From positions 7,502,001-7,566,000 of the forward strand of contig OZ231128.1 of assembly GCA_965153355.1 (NCBI GenBank): a stretch of 64,000 nucleotides of DNA, in the 5' to 3' direction. The notes below the pieces were generated by a model. The model was not told the origin of the DNA, searched no databases, and was given only the letters and a program-made list of their open reading frames with translations. Within the stretch, counting starts at the first letter, position 1. Every line of letters starts with the position of its first letter. Below, piece by piece: positions 49,736-60,584 of the stretch. This stretch comes from Flaccisagitta enflata (lineage: Eukaryota > Chaetognatha > Sagittoidea > Aphragmophora). Both the position numbers and the translations under genes were made by a program.

Positions 49736-49785
49736 ATAGGTGGAACAATATCCCTCACTATACCCAAACTAAAAAATATAAGGGG
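49736..49785 (+). repeat. Family D, 5' fragment
   Basis: ATAGGTGGAACAATATCCCT, CACTATACCCAAACTAAAAA, ATATA. It ends there without the rest of the family. Confidence 0.8.
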
Positions 49786-49939
49786 AATACAGAAGAGATT
49801 TTCTTGCCTTTTCTACACACAATCAACCCCCAGATTCCAGAGTTCCATAAGGAATTTCCAAAATCAACCCTGTATGACCCCCCCCCCCCCCACACACACA
49901 CCGGAGAAGAAAACAAAACAAAACAGGTGATATGGGAAT

Positions 49940-50115
49940 GTCTGCCATGGATTTTAATCTCAACGCTACTCTGTGAGTGCTTAACATGCATCAATGGTTA
50001 CAAGTTGTGTATGTTTGTTGTGTATGTCAGCTATGGATTTTTATCGGAGTTTTGTGTGCGCCCCTGTGTATGTATGCCATGCATTTTAATCTCAATGCTT
50101 CTCGTGCATCAATGC
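49940..50115. repeat. Two further units of the 86-bp repeat
   Basis: CCATGGATTTTAATCTCAAC..TGCATCAATGGTTACAAGTT, then a diverged second unit. Confidence 0.85.
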
Positions 50116-50400
50116 TAACAAGTTGTGTATGTGCGATTGTGCATGTGTTATTTTAATCTTAATGCTCATGAGATGGTATCAGGCATCTATGCACATTATG
50201 GAACACACCTTATCGTCTAATATCTCCCCACTTGACTTTGCAGGTATTCAAAGGAAAATTCAAATGTTTGCCTTTTTCAAATGATTTTGTGAAGAGAGGA
50301 CGATTACTGGGAAACCGGGGCAAAATCTCAGCTTCCCCGTAAAGTTGGCTCAGTTAAGCTGCGTACACTATTTATGAAATTGATTGTCAACTCATTTTTG
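50116..50400. other. Unique sequence, no gene seen
   Basis: No recognisable feature. Confidence 0.35.
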
Positions 50401-50404
50401 ATTT

Positions 50405-50665
50405 TTTTTTTTGGGTTGTGTGAACAAGGCTTAAAAAGGGAACGTAACCAAAAAATGATTGAACATGAACAATGTTTAAAAACCTAGCAAAAAAAAAGAA
50501 AAAAAGAGTTGAGTGAGCGTAAACAAAGCATAAAAATCGAAAAAAAAGAAATATTCCCAAAATTGAGTGAGCGTGAACAAGGCTTAAAACCCCAAAATTG
50601 AGTGAGTGTGAACAAGGCTTAAAACCCCAAAAATTAAGTGAGTGTGAACAAGGTTTAAAAGCCTA
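50405..50665. repeat. ~35-bp GTGAACAAGGCTTAAAA repeat
   Basis: Six to seven degenerate units: GAGTGAGCGTGAACAAGGCT, TAAAACCCCAAAATT. Confidence 0.85.
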
Positions 50666-50758
50666 ATTTCCGGGCGACCCAAGAATCTGCTGAAATGAGA
50701 ATTATGAGTCATTTTGATGAGCGTCATCAAGATTTCCAAGCTGGGAAAGTAAAGTGGA

Positions 50759-50890
<132 letters not shown>

Positions 50891-50949
50891 TTAGAGGCAA
50901 AGATGAACGGGAGCAGAAGACTGGAACAAATAGGTAATTAATCGGTAAG

Positions 50950-50954
<5 letters not shown>

Positions 50955-51035
<81 letters not shown>
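50955..51035. repeat. (GT)n microsatellite
   Basis: About 80 bp of TG. Confidence 0.97.
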
Positions 51036-51036
<1 letters not shown>

Positions 51037-51234
51037 GAACGACTGTCATTACTTCGTTGTGGTTCCTATTCAAGCCGCTGTTTCTGTTTGTGTGTATGTA
51101 CTATGTATGTGTTTTAATGTATATGTGTGTGTGTTGATTGGTCTTATATTCATGAAATTACACAGTAGATCTTGTCTAGATTTGAGATGATGGGGAAGAA
51201 AAATAAAGTCAGAGAAATGATATTTTAAATAATA

Positions 51235-51498
51235 CTTTTTTGGTGTCCTAGCAGATACCCCAGTCTGTGACTGGCTTTGAGTCTGACGTAGGAACCATTT
51301 AATGAATGCAATGAGCAGAGATATATAATTTGTTTTTACATCAGCATAGTAAGTCACCACAGTTGTCGGGCTTGGGATCGACTTAGCGTTTTAAGCGCTC
51401 CCTCAAACTCCTGTGTTACCTTCATGCCCGTCCTGGATTAGAACCCTTGACCCTCATTTCTGAAGGCAAGTATTCTAACCATTAGACCATGAAGGCTG
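51235..51498 (-). mobile_element. tRNA-derived SINE, full-length, minus strand
   Basis: Read on the minus strand: a tRNA-like head (51498 to about 51420) with A box TGGTCTAATGG and a B box carrying one change (GGTTCTAATCC), a body through GGAGTTTGAGGGAGCGCTTA and GTGGTGACTTACTATGCTGA, then a tail CAGACTCAAAGCCAGTCACA, GACTGGGGTATCTGCTAGGA, CACC ending near 51240. Total about 260 bp. Another copy of the tail module lies directly upstream on the same strand (51597-51535), so this is a tandem or dimeric arrangement. Confidence 0.82.
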
Positions 51499-51621
51499 AC
51501 TCACTAGAGGCTGATGATTTGTTCCATTGGATACTTTTTTGGTGTCCTAGCAGATACCCCAGTCTGTGACTGGCTTTGAGTCTGGCGTGGAACACCAAAA
51601 GTATCAAACAAATCATCACAA

Positions 51622-51835
51622 TAATCAGCTTCATGGTCTAATGGTTAGAATACTGCCTTCAAAATGAGTCAGGCCGAATCCAGGATGGGCATGAAGGTAA
51701 CAGGAGTTTGAGGAGCGCTGCTGAGTCGGTAAGCCGATGTGGTGACTTACTATGCTGATGTAAACAAATTATCTCTGCTCATTACATTCATTATTCCTGC
51801 GTCAGACTCAAACCAGGCTGGGGTATCTCTAGGTT
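51622..51835 (+). mobile_element. tRNA-derived SINE, degraded copy
   Basis: CTTCATGGTCTAATGGTTAG head with intact A box; the B box is eroded (GGCCGAATCC). The body is shortened (TTTGAGGAGCGCTGCTGAGT, GTGGTGACTTACTATGCTGA), and the tail module GTCAGACTCAAACCAGGCTG, GGGTATCTCTAGG is present. Confidence 0.78.
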
Positions 51836-51879
51836 TAAAAAGTATCCAATGGAACAAATCATCAGCTTCTAGTAAGTCA

Positions 51880-52065
51880 GCCTTCATGGTCTAATGGTTA
51901 GAATACTTGCCTTCAGAAATGAGGGTCAAGGGTTCGAATCCAGGACGGGCATGAAGGTAACACAGGAGTTTGAGGGAGCGCTTAAAACGCTGAGTCGGTC
52001 CCAAGCCCGACAACTGTGGTGACTTACTATGCTGATGTAAAAACAAATTGTATATCTCTGCTCAT
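51880..52065 (+). mobile_element. tRNA-derived SINE with intact pol III boxes
   Basis: A box TGGTCTAATGG (51887-51897) and a perfect B box GGTTCGAATCC (51931-51941), 33 nt apart. CCTTCATG (51881-51888) and CATGAAGG (51950-51957) form an acceptor-like stem. Glu/Gly/Asp-tRNA-like head, then the body to the GTAAAAACAAATTGTATATC region near 52050. The tail module is absent here. It could be transcribed by pol III; mobilisation would need a partner LINE not present in the window. Confidence 0.85.
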
Positions 52066-52730
52066 TTTGAATAATGATTAATGAAAGAATTTATTCATTT
52101 GCCAAGGAACCACATTTTGATGTTTTCCAGCTAAAATAACAATATTTCTAAAGGAAAATGTACAGGGATATTTCCCTAAATCAAATTTGTTTGGCGGTTG
52201 CTGAGGGCATTTACTAAGGTTCATGCATAACAGTTCCAAACCATATGTATCTTTGCGCCTAATTTAGCGCATGTAACATTTTGCCTGTGAAAGGGAGGAG
52301 GGGAGGGACAAAGGGAGGAAGAAATGAAGGGGGAAGAAGGAAAGGGAAGAAGTAAGAAAAGGAAGGAAGGAAGGAAGGTATGTCCATAGTTGTGTGTGTA
52401 ATTGTAAAACGAAGCACGGAACTGTTGGCCTGTTGGTCTTTTTTTGTATGAAAGACTAAATGAGGCCTAAGTGAGGCCTAACTGAGGCCAGACTAAGTGA
52501 GGCGAGTGAGGAAGATTTCCTGATGAAAAAAAGGAGCACAACCCATCTTGCTTCGCATCAATACTTCATTAACAGGCGCCATAATACAAAAATGCGCAAT
52601 CTTTTTTTTTTTCATCTTCTTCTTTTATTTTTTCTTCTCTCTGACTGCCTTTGCAGATTCATGTAAGAGCAAAGACTCCTATTCTTGGCAAGGGGTAGTA
52701 AAAAGCAATGAGAGTGGAAAGAAAGCAAAC
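52066..52730. other. Mixed sequence, no gene seen
   Basis: GGAGGGAGGGA purine patch at 52295-52380, TGAGGCCTAAGTGAGGCCTA at 52455-52510, otherwise unique. Confidence 0.4.
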
Positions 52731-52734
52731 AAGA

Positions 52735-52995
52735 AAGACAGATAGAAAGAAAGAGAGAAAGAAATAAGGAAAGAAAGAGAGAAAGAGAGAAGGAAAGAAA
52801 GAGAAAAAGAGAGAAAGACAGACAGACAGACAGAAAGACAGACGGAAAGAAAAAAAGAAAGAAAGATGGAAAGAAAGAGAGATGGAAAGAAAGAAAGGAA
52901 CAGACAAAGATACATAGAAAAAAAAACACGGAAAGAAAGGTGGTAAGATTGAGAGAAAGAGAGAAAGAAAGAAAGAAGGAAAGAAATAAAGAACA
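52735..52995. repeat. (AAAG)n/(AGAC) degenerate microsatellite
   Basis: GAAAGAAAGAGA words, with ACAGACAGACAG at 52818-52835. Confidence 0.9.
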
Positions 52996-53102
52996 AAGCC
53001 AAGTAGTCCAATAGGTGCGACGTGTGGATTGTCGAGCAAATGCGTTACCGACAGACAGACAGACCAACCGACCGACGGACACAGCCAGTTATAGAGGTGC
53101 TT
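52996..53102 (-). repeat. Family A variant
   Basis: AAGTAGTCCAATAGGTGCGA, CGTGTGGATTGTCGAGCAAA, TGCGTTACCGACAGACAG, CGAC run, GGACACAGCCAGTTATAGAG, GTGC. Same subfamily as 23950-24085. Confidence 0.8.
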
Positions 53103-53109
53103 TGAATCC

Positions 53110-53530
53110 AACAAAAGGGGAAGCATATGCAATGAACAACGAGAGCAACAGCTTCGGTTTGGGCTTGCAAGGAACAATAGTCATAACTACACCTGTAATG
53201 TAATCCGCATATGCGTATCTAATTCGCTCACTCTCTCACTCTCGCTCAATTTCATGCTCATTTCTTCAAATCTAATCGAAGTGGAAGCGTATTCAAATTA
53301 GAACAATGACGACAACAAAGGCTCCGGTTTGAGCTGGTAAGAAACAATGGTAAAAAATACCATTGTACGGTCATCATCATTTGTTCATTTGATTCCCTCA
53401 CTCGCTCATTCCCGCTCACTTGCTCACTCTTTCACTCTTATGCTCATTTCTTTAAATCCAATGGAAATGAAAGCATATGCAAAGAACAACGACAACGACA
53501 AAAAGCTTTGGTTTGAGCTTTGGTAAGGAA
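53110..53530. repeat. ~185-bp tandem repeat, 2.3 units
   Basis: Unit: GGAAATGAAAGCATATGCAA, AGAACAACGACAACG, GGTTTGAGCTTGGTAAGGAA, then CTCACTCGCTCATTCCCGCT, CATGCTCATTTCTTCAAATC. The CGCTCACT words echo the middle of family C read backwards. Confidence 0.7.
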
Positions 53531-53539
53531 CGGTGGTCC

Positions 53540-53735
53540 GCCGAATAGCGCCGGGGGAAGAGGGGGGGGGGGAGGAAACGCCGAAAAGCGCCCTGGTTCG
53601 CTCTTTGCCAATTTATTGGGGACTTTATCCGTTTTTATGTGGGGCCGATGGCAAATTTATGGAGGGATTGTCCCTGTTTTATGGGGGGCTAAAGGTTTTT
53701 ATGGGGGAGGGGGGGGGGGCGCTAAAGGTTTTTAG
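53540..53735. repeat. G-rich segment with duplicated GCGCTAAAGG
   Basis: G runs of 8-10 at 53560-53572 and 53708-53718. TTATGGGGGGCTAAAGGTTT recurs as GGCGCTAAAGGTTTT. Confidence 0.6.
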
Positions 53736-53782
53736 CATTCGGGAGTGTGTGATTCCCACCAATGATCATGAGCGCTCGTGAA

Positions 53783-53784
<2 letters not shown>

Positions 53785-53841
<57 letters not shown>

Positions 53842-53970
53842 CAGACAGAGAGAGAGAGAGACGGACAGACAGAGAGAAAGACAGACAGATAGAGTCAGAG
53901 ATACAGAGAGACAGAGAAACAGAGAGGCAGAGACAGAGAAAGAGGGACAGAGAAAACAAGAGAGAGCGAG
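53785..53970. repeat. (AG)n/(ACAG) microsatellite
   Basis: AG run to 53823, then GACAGA variants. Confidence 0.95.
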
Positions 53971-54051
53971 AAAATTGAAGATTTGAGGTGGAGAAGTAGA
54001 AAAAGAAATAAGGAAATGCAAGAAAATGATGGAAAGGAAGAGGCGAGAAAT

Positions 54052-54782
54052 GAAACAGGTCGCCCAAGGGCAATATGTGGTCAGCGATACCCGTTGCCCT
54101 GCATTGAGTGATTATGAATTGAAGTGAGGGGAAGCAGGGCAGCGGCCCCGAAGGGGACTTTCGTTCGTCCTGCCTGAACAAGTGGAAGAGATGCTATAGC
54201 GGGCTGACTGAAGGCCTTCATGAGCCTAGACTGAGGTCTGAGAAGGCTGATGTAACTGTAAGTCCTGAGAATGCCAATCGGAAGCTTGAGAGGGCTGACT
54301 TGAGGCTTGAGAGAGCTGGAATAAGGTTTGAGAGCAGTAAATTGAGGCTTGGATAGCTGATTTGAGGCCTGAGAGGCCTAATTTGAAGCCTCAGCGGCAG
54401 GTTTGAGGCCTGAGATTTTGGATTGGAGGCCTGAGAAGCCTAATTTGAGGCCTGAGAGGCCAGGTTTGAGGCCTGAGATGTTGGATTTGAGGTCTGAAAG
54501 GCCGGTTTTGAAGCCTGAGAGGCTGGATTTGAGGCCTGAGAGGCTGGATTTGAGGCCTGAGAGGCTGGATTTGAGGCCTGAGAGGCCAGATTTTAGGCCT
54601 GAGAGGCCAGATTTGAGGCCTGAGAGGCCAGATATGAGGCCTGAGGGGCCTGATAAGGGGGGGAAAATGAACAAACGGACGGACGAACTGACGAACGAAC
54701 GAAAGTCCCCCTGTGTTCTACAGGACTTCGTCCCCTTCGGGGCCGCTGCCCAAAAAAGGAAAGAAATAAACAAAATGTGAAA
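54052..54782. mobile_element. Family B element, 0.73 kb
   Basis: Left: AGGTCGCCCAAGGGCAATAT, GTGGTCAGCGATACCCGTTG, CCCTGC, GCAGGGCAGCGGCCCCGAAG, GGGACTTTCGTTCGTCC. Core: GGCCTGAGAGGCTGGATTTG, AGGCCTGA (54200-54650). Then a G run, GGACGGACGAAC. Right: CCCCCTGTGTTCTACAGGAC, TTCGTCCCCTTCGGGGCCGC, TGCCC. The ends are inverted, and the right outer segment is missing. Confidence 0.75.
54380..54650. repeat. GAGGCCTGAGAGGCYRGATTT 27-bp core array
   Basis: Ten units of 27 bp, increasingly uniform towards the right. The unit length keeps two frames open; not coding. Confidence 0.92.
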
Positions 54783-55260
54783 CAAAAAGAAACAAAATAA
54801 GAAAAAGAAGAAGAAAAAAAAGAAAACCAATAAAAGGAAAAGGGAGAAAGACTAAGAAAAAGAAGAAGCACAGGTGAAAAAGAAAGAAAAAAACAGAAAG
54901 AGAAAAAGAAATTGAGATAGAAAAAGAAGAGAGAGAATAAAAAAAGACAGATAAAAAGATAGAAACGGGCAAGAGAAAGACAAGTGATGAGATAGAAGAC
55001 AACACCCAAGGACAGAAAAAGACAAAAGATAGTAGACAAGAGATAGTAGACAAAGGATGGTAGTCGAGAGATAGAAGACAACATTAATGAAATAGAAAGA
55101 CAAAGAATAGTAGACGAGGGATAGTAGACTAACGAAAGTAGACGAGACCCAAGAACAGAGAAAGACAGGAGATAGTAAACAACAGATAGTAGTATGAAGG
55201 CTGACAAAGATTTATAAAGGGAACCATGGGGTGATAGAGATAGGAAGAGAGCAATACCAT
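54783..55260. repeat. A-rich, then GATAGTAGACAA repeats
   Basis: AAGAAAAAGAAG to 54960, then AGAGATAGTAGACAAAGGAT words to 55190. Confidence 0.7.
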
Positions 55261-55580
55261 GGGAAACCAAACCTTGATCCCTATGGACCTATTTTTTCAA
55301 TTTTTCCTTTTTTTTTTCCTTTTTCATTTTTATTTCTTCCATTTTATTTCCTAACCTTCTTGTTCTTCCCATTTTCTTTTTTCTTTTTTCTTTTTTTCTT
55401 CTGGATTTGATAGTTTTTGGCGCCTTTTTTTTTTATCTATGCCTCTTTTCATCTATCAGTTTGGGAGTAGTTTTTTTTTTTTTGCCTTGAATGTTTTCTT
55501 GTTCGGATACTCAATCTTTAAATCCATTTCGACCGAAATGAAAAAAGATACTATGCAAGTGCAGAGTGTTCCATTTTTTG
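55261..55580. other. T-rich sequence, no gene seen
   Basis: TTTTTTCC words. Nothing recognised. Confidence 0.4.
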
Positions 55581-55645
55581 TCGCGGCCTTGCGACTTTAT
55601 AAGAGGATTTACCCGTCCGTCCGTGGGTCCATTTGATCGAGTCGA
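55580..55645 (+). repeat. Family A short repeat
   Basis: GTCGC-GGCCTT-GCGAC hairpin, TTTATAAGAGG, then GTCCGTCCGTGGGTCC. The stem differs from that of 16131 but still pairs. Confidence 0.8.
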
Positions 55646-55654
55646 GTCGTGTGT

Positions 55655-55655
55655 A

Positions 55656-55752
<97 letters not shown>
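55655..55752. repeat. (GT)n microsatellite
   Basis: About 95 bp of GT. Confidence 0.97.
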
Positions 55753-56076
55753 AAAGGCTTCCACGCCCCTGGCCATTCGTTAACGACGATATTGTAACCC
55801 TGGTTTATTTCATTATTTGTTAACTCTGTTGCGCGGGCGCTGTTGACTGTCTGTTGCGCAACAAAGCCCTCCATTTTTGACTCTGTTGCCCAATCATTGT
55901 CAACACTTTCAGAATCTTGCATGATTATGTACTGAAACTTTCATTTTTATCTCTATCAAGGGCGCCATATCGATGCATGCTGTCATAGCTCTGTGACTAT
56001 TAAGCAGCTTTCGAACCTTTCAATTTTCTACCCATAATTCGAGTTTTACTTCCCAACAGGATATTGATATGACACT
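55753..56076. other. Unique sequence, no gene seen
   Basis: Contains CTGTTGCGCGGGCGCTGTTG and CTGTCTGTTGCGCAACA words; nothing else. Confidence 0.35.
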
Positions 56077-56078
56077 TA

Positions 56079-56636
56079 CCGGGTGATCAATATCAAAGTG
56101 GGAAAAGTATTAAGCTAACATTCTTTTAAAAAACATTATGCTTGACATTTTTTGCATGAAAATTTCATTTATTTTGGTAAAAAAGTTTGCCCACAACATC
56201 AATTTAAAGTAATACAATCATTTACAGTTTTGGTTTGAAATTTTGCTCAATTTCGAATGCGGTTTTTTGTTAAATTGCTCCCTTTTCATATCAACTAAAG
56301 ACTCCAGATTGGTTGCAAATGAAAGATTGTACAAACATCATCATACAAATTTGAGACCAATCTGGCATCTGTGACTGTAGCTCAAGCTAATGAGGAATAA
56401 GAGCAATTTCGAGAAAAACTGCTGTGAAAATCTCACGAGATTTTAATCTGAAACAGTAAATGATTGATTTACTTCAAATTGATGTTACGAACAAACTATC
56501 CAGCAAAACCAATAAAATCTTAACACAAAAAACGTCAAACAAAGTACCATGAGAGAAAATTGATCTCAGACTATAGGCTTGATGCATACAGAAATGTGAA
56601 CTTGATACTTTTCCCACTTTGAGATTGATCACCCTG
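56079..56636. mobile_element. TA-flanked MITE, 558 bp
   Basis: Left CCGGGTGATCAATATCAAAG, TGGGAAAAGTATTAAG; right CTTGATACTTTTCCCACTTT, GAGATTGATCACCCTG. TA lies outside both ends (56077-56078 and 56637-56638). TIRs of about 36 bp with three mismatches. TTTGCATGAAAATTTCA lies at 56152-56168. Non-coding. Confidence 0.88.
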
Positions 56637-56669
56637 TAGTCACAATCAAATTCATGATCAGATACATTA

Positions 56670-57010
56670 CGTCCCATGAAGCGCCCCAAACTTCGACAAT
56701 GACTATCACCAATCTTACCATGGTTGAGGCTTGGTAAAAAAATAACTCTTGCAAAATTTCAGGCCTCTAGAACTGCGGGAACCTTTGTTAGGGTGACCAT
56801 GAAGTTTCTACAGAAATATATGGCAGAGACAAAATTTGCATAATAGAAATATCGATTATGCAAATCCAATACAAACTTCAACCTCACCCTAACAAAGGTT
56901 CCTGCTATCTCAAAGGCCCAAAATTTTGCATGGAATATTTTCTTACTAAGCCTCCACTGTGGTAAGATTGGTGAGAGCCATAGTCGAAGTTTGGGGCGCT
57001 TCATGGGACG
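56670..57010. mobile_element. TA-flanked MITE, 341 bp, foldback
   Basis: Left CGTCCCATGAAGCGCCCCAA, ACTTCGAC mirrors the right end at 57010 perfectly over about 28 bp. TA is outside both (56668-56669 and 57011-57012). Complementarity continues: CACCAATCTTACCA, then GGAACCTTTGTTAGGGTGA against its complement at 56885-56903, so nearly the whole element folds back. GCAAAATTTCAGG (left) and AAATTTTGCATGG (right) are present. Confidence 0.9.
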
Positions 57011-57012
57011 TA

Positions 57013-57240
57013 ATATACATTATATGATATCATCACAACACTTTTTTTTTATTTGCGCACCCTCATAAAAGAAGGTCGACTGAATTAAGTCATTTGCAGG
57101 TGTGCAGGGACAGTAATGCTAGAGGGCAGGGGCATTTATGGGATGGGTGGAGGTTGTGTTGACTGTTGAGAGTGGGTAGGGCCAGTAGTAGTCAGACCAA
57201 ACTATTTCGGAAGGTTCCGCATCCTCCAATATTTTGCATT
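57013..57240. other. Degenerate family A body (probable)
   Basis: GTGTGCAGGGACAGTAATGC, GAGGGCAGGGGCATTTATGG words resemble the GGGCAGGGGCC body of family A. It is followed by ACCTACCTACC and the family A end at 57270-57337. Confidence 0.45.
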
Positions 57241-57244
57241 ACTT

Positions 57245-57337
57245 ACCTTGCTACTTACCTACCTACCTACGTACCGACGTACCTACCTAATGACCTAACT
57301 CGTATTCTTATAGAGTCGGTTAGCAAGCGACTAAAGA
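57245..57337 (-). repeat. Family A end with CTAC/GTAC microsatellite
   Basis: (CTAC)n with ACGTACCTACC, CTTATAGAGTCGGTTAGCAA, GCGACTAAAG. The microsatellite is CTAC instead of GGAC, while the TATAGAGTCG junction and loose GTCG/GCGAC stem are kept. Confidence 0.65.
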
Positions 57338-57520
57338 TATACGACGACATCAAACGGTAAGAATCCCATTAGAATGGAAAACATGAGTCCTATCAGAGAA
57401 AGTAGTTAGACTCAGATCTAGAGTGAGAAAGTCCTGAGAGTTGATTATAATGAAACTTTGTCTGCATTTTCAAGTAAGAAATTGGCAAATGTGATCACTG
57501 ATGGGATGATGGAAGACATG
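57338..57520. other. Unique sequence, no gene seen
   Basis: Nothing recognised. Confidence 0.3.
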
Positions 57521-57521
57521 A

Positions 57522-57523
57522 AG

Positions 57524-57555
<32 letters not shown>

Positions 57556-57790
57556 AGACAGACAGACAGAAATTTAGATAGTGAGACAGACAGACAGACA
57601 GACAGACAGAAAGACCGACAGAAAGACAAAGAGATAGAGTCAGAAAAACCGAAAGAAAAATAGACACAAAAAAATCTAGAATGGTTGAGAGAAAAACAGC
57701 TCTGGGGGAGAGTTACAGACAAACAGACACTGACAAACAGATCGACCGATACTCACGTAGGACAGAAAGACAGATTATCAGATAGCTGGT
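57522..57790. repeat. (AG)n and ACAG words
   Basis: Short AG run (57523-57551) and GACAGACAGACA stretches. Confidence 0.85.
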
Positions 57791-57904
57791 AAGACAGACA
57801 AAAAAAGAGAGAGCTGATGTACCCACAAGGAAAGACTCCATTACAAGATTTTTTTCTGTATATATGCAAACGAAGATACGGACCAGCTCAACGGTGGTAG
57901 CGAG

Positions 57905-58258
57905 AGCAGTGCGGCGCGGCATGGTTTGGTGCGAGTATGGTGGGGTGCCGTGTGGTGCAGTGCGGTGCAATGTGGTGTGGTGCAGTGCGGTATGGTGCAG
58001 TGCGGTGCGGTATGGTGGAGTGCGGTATGGTGGGGTGCGGTGTGGTGCAGTGCGGTGCAATGTGGTATGGTGCAGTGCGGTATGGTGCAGTGCGGTATGG
58101 TGGGGTGCGGTGTGGTGCAGTGCAGTATGGTGCAGTACGGTATGGTGCAGCGCGGCGCGGTGTGGTATGGTGGAGTGCGGTGCAGTGTAGCGCGGTGCGG
58201 TGTGGTGCAGTGCGGTGCAGTGTAGCGCGGTGCGGTATGGTGGAGTGCGGTATGGACT
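57905..58258. repeat. GGTGCAGTGC / GGTATGGTGC pentamer-based array
   Basis: Built on 5-bp words GTGCG, GTGCA, GTATG and GTGTG in changing order, with periods of 10, 15 and about 55 bp. The C-poor strand is the plus strand. His/Thr/Pro and Cys/Gly/Val frames are artefacts. Confidence 0.93.
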
Positions 58259-58806
58259 TTATCTATGTTCTGAGCAGCTTTTTTCAAGCTAGTTTGGTTT
58301 TTTTTGAGTTTTTGTGCATCATATCAAAGAGTTTACGCCATCAGAATCAAGTTGATGCAGAGAAATAGCCATGCAAAAAGGACATGTACTTGACATATTT
58401 TTCACCTTTGTTTTTCAGTTTGATCCATGTTGATATTAAAGGTTTTATCACATTCAATTAAAGTCAGTGCTTCATTTTTCATAATAGACATTGAGGAACT
58501 CAAATATAGGAACTATTAAAGCAGACAGCATGGGTAGAACAATGCCCGATTGCTCATAGCAGTGCAATTATTCCATCATCTTCACCCCCAAAACATTCTT
58601 TTTTTTCCTCTTACTGCATTTTTGAATTTTGACTCATGCACCTTCATTTGAGTGTAATTTCTTAACGAATAAAGCTACAGATGTGGGATTGCGCTCAAAA
58701 GAAAGCCCTTGAAAAAAGCTTCAATTTGGTCACCAATAAATTATATCTCAAGTGAACCAAAGGCACAAAAATCACCTATAGAAAAACTTGCGTTTTTTTT
58801 TAATTC
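58259..58806. other. 548-bp unique insert between two pentamer arrays, no gene seen
   Basis: AT-rich. No inverted repeats at its ends were found. The flanking arrays are the same repeat in the same orientation. Confidence 0.5.
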
Positions 58807-58807
58807 G

Positions 58808-59145
58808 CGTAGTATGGTGGGGTGCGGTGTGGTGCAGTGCAGTGCAATTCAGTATGGTGCAGTACGGTATGGTGCAGTGCGGTGCGGTGTAGCGCGGTGC
58901 GGTATGGTGGAGTGCGGTATGGTGGACTGCGGTATGGAGCAGTGCGGTGCAGTGCGGTGTGGTGCGGTGTGGTGCGGTATGGTGTAGTGCGGTATTGTGT
59001 AGTGCGGTGCAGTGCAAAACGGTTCGGTGCCGTGTGGTGCGGTATGGTGCAGTGCGGTATGGTGCAGTGCGGTATTTTGCAGTGCGGTGCGGTGCGGAAT
59101 GGTTCGGTGCCATACGGTGCCTTGCGGTGTGGTGCGGTGGTAGCG
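58808..59145. repeat. Second GTGCGGTATG pentamer array
   Basis: Same words as 57905-58258, more divergent at the right edge (TTCGGTGCCATACGGTGCC). GGTGGTAGCGARAGC words occur at the start of the first array (57893-57906) and at the end of the second (59136-59151). Confidence 0.93.
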
Positions 59146-59279
59146 AAAGCCGGAATGATGATCAACTCGATCATGAATTAATGCATGAACTGATATTGTA
59201 TCTTAATGAAGAAACCTTTACAAAAACTCACAAAACTTCTTTTTATGCAAATTAGTTTTTTGGGGGGTAAAGTTATATA

Positions 59280-59530
59280 AACTGAAACTAGGCAACGTTG
59301 GTGAGTTGTGGAAGAAGGGATGGATATGTCAGAAAATGTAAGGAAAGTGCACAAAGGGATGGTTATGTCAGAAAATGTATGGAAACTGGAAAGTACACCG
59401 AGGGATGGATAAGTGAGAAAATATAAGGAAAGTGCACTGAGGGATGGATATGTCAGAAAATATAAGGAAAGTGCACGGAGGTATGGATATGTCAGAAAAT
59501 ATAAGGAAAGTGTATTGAGGGATGTTTATG
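59280..59530. repeat. ~38-bp GGGATGGATATGTCAGAAAA repeat
   Basis: Six units: GAGGGATGGATATGTCAGAA, AATATAAGGAAAGTGCAC. Confidence 0.9.
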
Positions 59531-60020
59531 AAAATTGAACAATATTACTATTCAACCACATCTCAATTAGGATTTAGGAATGAGCTCTCATTTCTATCCT
59601 TAGCCAAAGGATTATAAGCATGACAGAATACATGGAGAGATAAACCAGACAGAAATGCAATGGAGGATGAACATTTATGATATTTATTAGCAACACAATA
59701 GTGAGCGCACGGCATGGTGAATATATTTGAGAATTTGAAATGAAAGTGCTTTATCATCAATAATCACATAAGATCTTATGCTAATGAAGATAATCTCTTG
59801 TAACGGTTGAACCAGATTAACCTCACATGAGTCTCAAAAAAAAATTACAATCATACTAGTGTCCAAAAGGGCTAATGATAAAGGTGCAGTTATGCTTATG
59901 GAACTTTCGCATCCCAAGTATGCAATGAAAAAAAAGAATCCAAATCTTCAGCCAAGCTTGTGTGTGAAAGCATGACTGTGATTCAGTATCCGCGCGAGCA
60001 TCCCAGTCTGGATTGGGTGC
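59531..60020. other. Unique sequence, no gene seen
   Basis: Nothing recognised. Confidence 0.35.
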
Positions 60021-60028
60021 CCGGTCAA

Positions 60029-60056
60029 TAAAAAAAAAAAAAAAAAAAAAAAAAAG
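60029..60056. repeat. A run
   Basis: About 26 A, then AGGAAAAAAAAGAGG. Confidence 0.9.
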
Positions 60057-60239
60057 GAAAAAAAAGAGGATAAAACAATATGGTCGCTTTGTTTCGTCTT
60101 GGTTTTTACTCCGCTCAACAATTGCCTCTGAAATAAATCTCTCACTTCTTCATCTTCTTCATATCTTTTTTTCTTTTTGCATCTTTCTACGAAAAACTAC
60201 AAGCCATTTGTCACATTCGCTTTTTGGTCCTTTCTTCTG

Positions 60240-60500
<261 letters not shown>

Positions 60501-60584
60501 TTCGTCTTCATTGTGTCACGTAGGCGCTATCTATTTCTATCTCTAAGATGTATGCTTCGTCTATGGTAAAGGATTAATACTTTT

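Noticed and set aside
51880-51957. A functional tRNA gene
   Set aside because: The pol III boxes are good, but the T and anticodon stems do not pair, and three repeat copies with a shared body show it is a SINE head.
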